From the NCBI GenBank assembly GCA_036733305.1, contig DAINAT010000120.1:1-10636 (forward strand): DNA of 10,636 bases, given 5' to 3'. Of this stretch, positions 7,438 through 10,636 are shown one piece after another; positions within the stretch are counted from its first letter, which is position 1, and each line of letters begins with the position of its first letter. The DNA is from UBA7672 sp036733305. GTDB lineage: Bacteria > Pseudomonadota > Alphaproteobacteria > Caulobacterales > Hyphomonadaceae. The notes beneath the pieces were generated by a model. It was not told where the DNA came from and did not search any database. It saw nothing but the letters and a program-made list of their open reading frames with translations. Made by a program: the position numbers and the translations under genes.

Positions 7438-8456
7438 TGCGGACCGGACACTCGCAGAAGCCAGTTGCCCTCGGAACCCGACAGATCCACGCCTTTGGAG
7501 CGCAGGTCGGACGCGAGCTGATCCGGGCGACCCGTGTAGGCGAAGCTGATGTCAGCGCCGACGGTGGTGATGGATTCAATGTTGAGCTGGCGAACGAGGC
7601 GCGAGGTCTCGAGGCTCTTGCGGATACGAACCCACTCGCTGATGTCCGCGAAAGCTGCTGTGAGCGTCAGGTTCGCCGTGCCGGTGCCACGCACGATCGA
7701 AGCTGTCTTCCAGGCGCGCTGCATCCGATCGACAGCGCCAGCCTGGGCCGACTGAAGACTCACGAACGGACCGGCCACGCCGAGATCGGGGTTCGGGATA
7801 TTGGTGCGCATGTCGATCAGGCGGACATAGTACTGCGCGCCCTGCTGGTAGGCCTCAGCGATCACGCCGTGGTTGGCGCGGGTGCGGGTGAGTTCTTCCT
7901 GAACATCGGCCCATGTGGGGCGCTGGGCCCAGCTTCCGGCTGCGCCGATATACGGCGTCAGGACCGTGTCGTCGGTCTTGCCTGCCCACTGGGCGCCCCA
8001 TTGGCCGCCGTCAACGCCACCTGCGGCGACGGGGACAACAAGAGCCAGACCAGCCTGGCTGTCGACATAGGGTACGCCGACGCTATCGAGGTACGAGCGG
8101 ACTTCGTTCTCGCGATAGCTCCACGTCACAAGGCCAGTGGCGCGGATGCCTCCGGCGACTGAGGAAGACTTCTCGCCTTGCGATTGGACCGAGCGATAAG
8201 AGCGCGCCACCGTGGCTGCATCGATCGGCTGACGGGCGGCGGAGCGATCCTCCGGCAAAGTCAGGCGGTCAATCAGACGTTGTGCGCCGAGCACACGAGC
8301 TTCGGCCCTGCCCTGATTGGTGGCTTCGGCAGCTGAACCTGCCGTTTTATCAATCGGCAGATCTTTCACCGAATAGACCGGAGACTGCGCAAGCGCGGTC
8401 CCGGCGAGCGCCAGCGAAGCGGCGAAAACAGCTGCGAATCTGGTGATTTGTCTCAT
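7434..8456 (-). CDS. DUF2066 family exported protein, function unknown
   Basis: From the ATG at 8456 the product has 340 residues and opens with a clear Sec signal: basic MRQITR, a hydrophobic stretch FAAVFAASLALAGTA, then a likely signal peptidase I site in ALAQ/S. It is therefore predicted to be periplasmic. The segment GLVTWSYRENEVRSYLDSVG followed by VPYVDSQAGLALVVPV matches the conserved core of DUF2066 proteins of alphaproteobacteria, and the C-terminal half (MQRAW, then SEWVRIRKSLE and LLRVS near the end) fits as well. No enzymatic motif is visible. The frame stays open upstream to a GTG at 8513, but that start would spoil the signal peptide and lie upstream of the best promoter match, so 8456 is preferred. 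It overlaps hdaA by four bases and is divergent from purM. Family assignment is from memory of conserved segments. Confidence 0.82.
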   Translation of the reverse strand: MRQITRFAAVFAASLALAGTALAQSPVYSVKDLPIDKTAGSAAEATNQGRAEARVLGAQRLIDRLTLPEDRSAARQPIDAATVARSYRSVQSQGEKSSSVAGGIRATGLVTWSYRENEVRSYLDSVGVPYVDSQAGLALVVPVAAGGVDGGQWGAQWAGKTDDTVLTPYIGAAGSWAQRPTWADVQEELTRTRANHGVIAEAYQQGAQYYVRLIDMRTNIPNPDLGVAGPFVSLQSAQAGAVDRMQRAWKTASIVRGTGTANLTLTAAFADISEWVRIRKSLETSRLVRQLNIESITTVGADISFAYTGRPDQLASDLRSKGVDLSGSEGNWLLRVSGPQ

Positions 8457-8466
8457 GGGGTCGGAA

Positions 8467-8493
8467 ACTAGCAGTGGGGTCCGGCCTTTGTAA
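8467..8493 (-). promoter_or_regulatory. Candidate promoter of the DUF2066-hdaA transcript
   Basis: On the minus strand TTACAA (8493-8488) is followed after 15 bases by GCTAGT (8472-8467), which resembles the GCTA-type -10 element described for Caulobacter housekeeping promoters. Transcription would start around 8460, only a few bases before the ATG at 8456, which has no Shine-Dalgarno. The match is partial. Confidence 0.3.
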
Positions 8494-8544
8494 GGCAGGT
8501 TGTGCATGAACACTTGGCCACGCTGGCCCGACCTTCCTCAGCGT

Positions 8545-8550
8545 GTTAAC
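8545..8550 (+). promoter_or_regulatory. Possible -10 element of purM
   Basis: GTTAAC lies 8 bases before the purM ATG at 8559 and would place the transcript start at or next to that ATG. No matching -35 is evident and no PurR-like operator was recognised in the 102-base divergent gap (8457-8558). Confidence 0.18.
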
Positions 8551-8558
8551 TCCAACCC

Positions 8559-9605
8559 ATGACCGGATCAAATTCTGACACTCCCCCTTCTGCTGGGCCC
8601 ATGACCTACCGCGATGCGGGGGTAGACATCGATGCAGGCGAGGCGCTGGTCGATGCGATCAAGCCTCTGGCGGCTTCCACAAAGCGTTCTGGTGCGGATG
8701 GTTCGCTGGGCGGCTTTGGCGGCCTGTTTGATCTCAAGGCTGCTGGGTTCAAGGACCCGATCCTCGTTTCGGGTACGGACGGTGTTGGAACCAAGCTGAT
8801 GCTGGCCTTCGCGACTGGCCGGCACGAGACGATCGGGATCGATCTCGTCGCCATGTGCGCGAACGATGTGCTGGCCCAGGGGGCTGAGCCGCTTTTCTTC
8901 CTCGATTATTTCGCGACCGGAAAGCTCGATACCGGCACGGCAACGAAAGTCGTGACGGGGATCGCCGAAGGCTGCCGTCAGGCGGGCTGCACGCTGGTCG
9001 GCGGAGAGACGGCGGAGATGCCGGGCATGTATGCGCCGGGGCATTACGATCTCGCGGGCTTCGTGGTTGGCGCGGTTGAGCGGACTGATGTTCTGCCGAA
9101 GACCGAAGACATGAAGGCTGGGGATGTTCTGATTGCCCTGCCCTCGTCGGGTCCTCATTCGAACGGGTATTCGCTGGTTCGTCGCATCGTCGAGCGCTCG
9201 GGGCTCAAGTGGGACGACAAGGCGCCGTTTGATGACAAGCTGACGCTGGGCGAGGCTTTGCTGGCGCCGACGCGGATCTATGTGAAGTCGGTGCTGCAAC
9301 TGATCCGGCTGAAGCGGATCAAGGGTGTGGCGCACATCACGGGCGGCGGGCTGACCGAGAACGCGCCGCGCATGTGCCCGGATCATCTCGTGCCGAAGAT
9401 CGACTACGGCGCATGGGACCTGCCGCCGGTGTTCAAGTGGTTGCAGGAGACGGGCGCGGTTTCGGACGAGGAGATGCGGCGCACGTTCAACTGCGGCGTC
9501 GGCATGGTTCTGGCGGTTGATCCGGCGGTGGCGGAACCGCTCATGGAACGCTTGATCAACCAAGGCGACGCGCCGTTCGTGATCGGTGAGCTTGCGGCGC
9601 GATGA
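8559..9605 (+). CDS. purM: Phosphoribosylformylglycinamidine cyclo-ligase (AIR synthetase)
   Basis: PurM closes the imidazole ring of FGAM with ATP to give AIR, the fifth step of de novo purine synthesis in the cytoplasm. The 348-residue product matches the usual length of about 345-350. Hallmarks in order are YRDAGVDIDAGEALV near the N terminus, GGFGGLFDLKAAGF, the glycine-rich nucleotide loop LVSGTDGVGTKLMLA, GIDLVAMCANDVLAQGAEP, LFFLDYFATGKLD, GCTLVGGETAEMPGMY, ALPSSGPHSNGYSLVRRI, HITGGGLTENAPRM and FNCGVGMVLAV. Together they show a complete enzyme. The start is ATG 8559 or ATG 8601 (residue 15). The first leaves a short polar extension before YRDAG, the second leaves only Met-Thr. Neither has a Shine-Dalgarno. 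The family normally carries several residues before this motif, so 8559 is preferred. purN follows directly, implying a two-gene operon. Confidence 0.97.
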   Translation: MTGSNSDTPPSAGPMTYRDAGVDIDAGEALVDAIKPLAASTKRSGADGSLGGFGGLFDLKAAGFKDPILVSGTDGVGTKLMLAFATGRHETIGIDLVAMCANDVLAQGAEPLFFLDYFATGKLDTGTATKVVTGIAEGCRQAGCTLVGGETAEMPGMYAPGHYDLAGFVVGAVERTDVLPKTEDMKAGDVLIALPSSGPHSNGYSLVRRIVERSGLKWDDKAPFDDKLTLGEALLAPTRIYVKSVLQLIRLKRIKGVAHITGGGLTENAPRMCPDHLVPKIDYGAWDLPPVFKWLQETGAVSDEEMRRTFNCGVGMVLAVDPAVAEPLMERLINQGDAPFVIGELAAR

Positions 9606-9615
9606 GACCCGGCAA

Positions 9616-10260
9616 GTGAGCCGGAAGAAGCTCGGAATCCTGATTTCGGGGCGCGGTTCCAACATGGAGGCGCTGCTCAAGGCGGCGCAGGATTCGGCGT
9701 GGCCGTGCGAGCCCGTTCTGGTTCTGGCGAACAAACCTGATGCCGGGGGACTGGAAAAGGCGCGCGGGTTTGGGGTGAAGGCTGTTGCGGTTGATCACAA
9801 GCTGTTCGGCAAGGATCGTGAGGCGTTCGAGCGCGCGATGAATGTTGAACTGGAGGCGGCTGGGGTCGAGCTGATCGCGCTGGCCGGGTTCATGCGGGTG
9901 CTGACGCCTTACTTCGTGAACCATTGGGCGGGGCGGCTGATCAACATTCATCCGGCACTGCTGCCGAAGTATCCGGGGGTGGACACGCACAACCGGGCGC
10001 TGGCTGCCGGCGATCTGGTGCATGGTTGCACGGTGCATCAGGTGACGGCTGGGGTGGATGAAGGTCCGATCATTGGCTCGGCCGAAGTTGATGTGTTGCC
10101 GGGAGATGATGAGGCGCAGCTTGCGGCAAGGGTGCTGAAGGCGGAGCATGTTTTGTATCCGCGATGCCTGGCGGCTGTGGCGCGTAAGGGTGGGACCCGC
10201 GTGCGCGAGGATGTTGTGGTGGACGGCGTCACGGTGCGGGTGTTTGCGCCACGGGCGTGA
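9616..10260 (+). CDS. purN: Phosphoribosylglycinamide formyltransferase
   Basis: PurN transfers a formyl group from 10-formyltetrahydrofolate to GAR, giving FGAR, the third step of purine synthesis. From the GTG at 9616 the product has 214 residues, against 212 in E. coli. It shows the phosphate-binding GRGSNMEAL near the N terminus, the mid-protein LIALAGFMRVLTPYFV, the active-site NIHPALLPKYPG (Asn and His), the YPGVDTHNRAL segment, and GCTVHQVTAGVDEGPII with the catalytic Asp in VDEGPI. An alternative GTG at 9586 would overlap the purM end by 20 bases and add ten residues that translate the end of purM in another frame. The 9616 start, 10 bases after the purM stop, gives the normal N terminus (SRKKLGILISGRGSN) and is preferred. 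No strong Shine-Dalgarno precedes it, so it is probably translationally linked to purM. Confidence 0.95.
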   Translation: MSRKKLGILISGRGSNMEALLKAAQDSAWPCEPVLVLANKPDAGGLEKARGFGVKAVAVDHKLFGKDREAFERAMNVELEAAGVELIALAGFMRVLTPYFVNHWAGRLINIHPALLPKYPGVDTHNRALAAGDLVHGCTVHQVTAGVDEGPIIGSAEVDVLPGDDEAQLAARVLKAEHVLYPRCLAAVARKGGTRVREDVVVDGVTVRVFAPRA

Positions 10261-10269
10261 GGGCGCGTT

Positions 10270-10290
10270 CCCGCTTGTGGCGGGGTTTTC
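10270..10290 (+). terminator. Likely intrinsic terminator after purN
   Basis: CCCGC (10270-10274), a loop TTGTG, and GCGGG (10280-10284) form a GC-rich stem followed by GTTTTC, starting 9 bases after the purN stop. The stem is short and the T run is only four, so this is a modest terminator, but it is well placed. Confidence 0.6.
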
Positions 10291-10305
10291 TGAGTTGAGA
10301 TTTTG

Positions 10306-10325
10306 GCCCTGAGCTAGGTCAGGGC
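10306..10325. repeat. Perfect 7-bp inverted repeat, role unknown
   Basis: GCCCTGA (10306-10312), a 6-base loop and TCAGGGC (10319-10325). No T run follows on either strand, so it is not a standard intrinsic terminator. It lies between the purN terminator and the repeat cluster and may be part of a repeat unit. Confidence 0.45.
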
Positions 10326-10371
10326 GTCAGATCATGGGCGCTCTGCGCGCATTTTTCTGAAAATGGCTGGG

Positions 10372-10410
10372 TCCCGGCCTTCGCCGGGAATGCGTGAACG
10401 GAGTTCACGC
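10372..10410. repeat. Double-hairpin palindromic repeat (CCCGGCCTTCGCCGGG type)
   Basis: TCCCGGC (10372-10378), loop CTTC and GCCGGGA (10383-10389) form a perfect 7-bp hairpin. Two bases later GCGTGAAC (10392-10399), loop GGA and GTTCACGC (10403-10410) form a perfect 8-bp hairpin. Read on the minus strand the first part encodes the peptide FPAKAGTQ, a well known spurious translation of an intergenic repeat common in alphaproteobacterial and other proteobacterial genomes. It is therefore best read as a dispersed palindromic repeat and not as coding sequence. Copy number cannot be judged here. Confidence 0.65.
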
Positions 10411-10437
10411 TTCCAGATTGCGGAGTGCGGGGCGCGG

Positions 10438-10596
10438 CCCCCTCCGTCTCGATGCTGCGCATCGATCCACCTCCCCCAGTTTTCAACTGGTGGAGGCAAG
10501 TCCCCTTCGTCGCCGGCATTGGAGCACGGTTGCCTCCACCAATCGGAGATTGGGGGAGGTGGATCGCTTGGCGTGAGCCATGCGAGACGGAGGGGG
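10438..10596. repeat. Composite inverted repeat with four internal hairpins
   Basis: Two arms in inverted orientation, 10438-10499 and 10530-10596, flank a 30-base spacer. Three perfect blocks match between the arms: CCCCCTCCGTCTCG (14 bp, 10438-10451 with 10583-10596), CGATCCACCTCCCCCA (16 bp, 10463-10478 with 10551-10566) and TGGTGGAGGCAA (12 bp, 10488-10499 with 10530-10541). Each arm also folds on itself. In the left arm there are hairpins at 10449-10465 (7 bp, loop TGC) and 10470-10496 (12 pairs with one mismatch, loop TTC). In the right arm they are at 10533-10559 (same 12-pair stem, mismatch at the same position, loop GGA) and 10564-10585 (9 pairs with one mismatch, loop GTGA). The stems differ between arms by compensatory changes. 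It resembles dispersed palindromic repeats of Caulobacterales-type genomes. No transposase gene or target duplication is visible. Confidence 0.85.
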
Positions 10597-10607
10597 TGGT
10601 GAGCACG

Positions 10608-10636
10608 CCCTCGTCCTTCGAGACGCGCAGCTTTGC
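10608..10636. repeat. Start of a third palindromic repeat, cut by window edge
   Basis: CCCTCGTCCTTCGAGACGCG begins at 10608; CTCG (10610-10613) and CGAG (10619-10622) form a small hairpin. This resembles a repeat family often seen in Caulobacterales-like genomes whose other half reads like CTCAGGATGAGG; that half would lie beyond base 10636. The assignment is from memory and only one arm is present. Confidence 0.45.

Larger units (their letters stand above)
10261..10636. other. Gene-free repeat-rich region downstream of purN
   Basis: This 376-base stretch has no convincing coding sequence. It holds, in order, the purN terminator, a 7-bp palindrome, a double-hairpin repeat, the composite inverted repeat and a truncated third repeat. 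The open frames crossing it translate the palindromes and show no family features. Confidence 0.7.

Noticed and set aside
8568..9734. 388-codon open frame on the minus strand
   Set aside because: It lies opposite purM and the start of purN, is very rich in Arg and His, shows no family features, and both sense genes are certain.
10438..10596. Insertion sequence or MITE with target-site duplication
   Set aside because: The arms are inverted repeats, but I see no flanking direct duplication and no transposase fragment, so a plain dispersed palindromic repeat is the safer call.
10372..10596. CRISPR array
   Set aside because: The repeats are inverted and internally palindromic and not regularly spaced direct repeats, and no cas gene is present.
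10363..10602. Plus-strand small open frames (79 and 60 codons)
   Set aside because: They cross the same repeat arms and hairpins; their composition follows the repeats and not a coding pattern.
10319..10606. 95-codon minus-strand open frame downstream of purN
   Set aside because: It translates palindromic repeats, including the familiar spurious FPAKAGTQ peptide, and has no Shine-Dalgarno or domain.

Overview
The window looks like an ordinary housekeeping segment of an alphaproteobacterial chromosome, most likely from the Caulobacterales/Hyphomonadaceae neighbourhood. The grounds are high GC, short intergenic gaps, alphaproteobacterial-style protein sequences (AspRS with the PGEFYQLD motif-2 variant, an HdaA homologue with a clamp-binding N terminus, a DUF2066 exported protein) and a gene order familiar from that class: aspS, rnd, ppx, ppk, hdaA, DUF2066, purM, purN. 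The genus cannot be fixed from the sequence alone.

Layout. aspS (minus strand, 3' end cut off by the window edge at base 1) is divergent from rnd (plus, TTG start). rnd converges tail-to-tail on a minus-strand cluster that reads DUF2066, hdaA, ppk, ppx in transcription order. DUF2066 and hdaA overlap by ATGA. The purine genes purM and purN follow on the plus strand, divergent from the DUF2066 gene. After purN comes a likely intrinsic terminator and about 350 bases without a convincing gene, packed with palindromic repeats.

Function. The genes cover translation (AspRS), structured-RNA 3' processing (RNase D), polyphosphate synthesis and breakdown (Ppk1 and Ppx side by side), regulated inactivation of DnaA (HdaA), an exported protein of unknown role (DUF2066) and steps of de novo purine synthesis (PurM, PurN). 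The adjacency of polyphosphate metabolism and replication-initiation control invites a growth-control reading, but it is conserved synteny and not evidence of a joint mechanism.

I found no hidden defence, mobile or secondary-metabolite system. The most interesting non-coding signal is the repeat cluster at 10372-10636. It contains a 159-base composite inverted repeat at 10438-10596 whose arms each fold into two hairpins, and whose central hairpins carry compensatory base-pair changes and a mismatch at the same place. Other points worth a check are an AspRS with mixed discriminating and non-discriminating signatures, three genes whose starts look leaderless, and a possible loss of genes between DUF2066 and hdaA.
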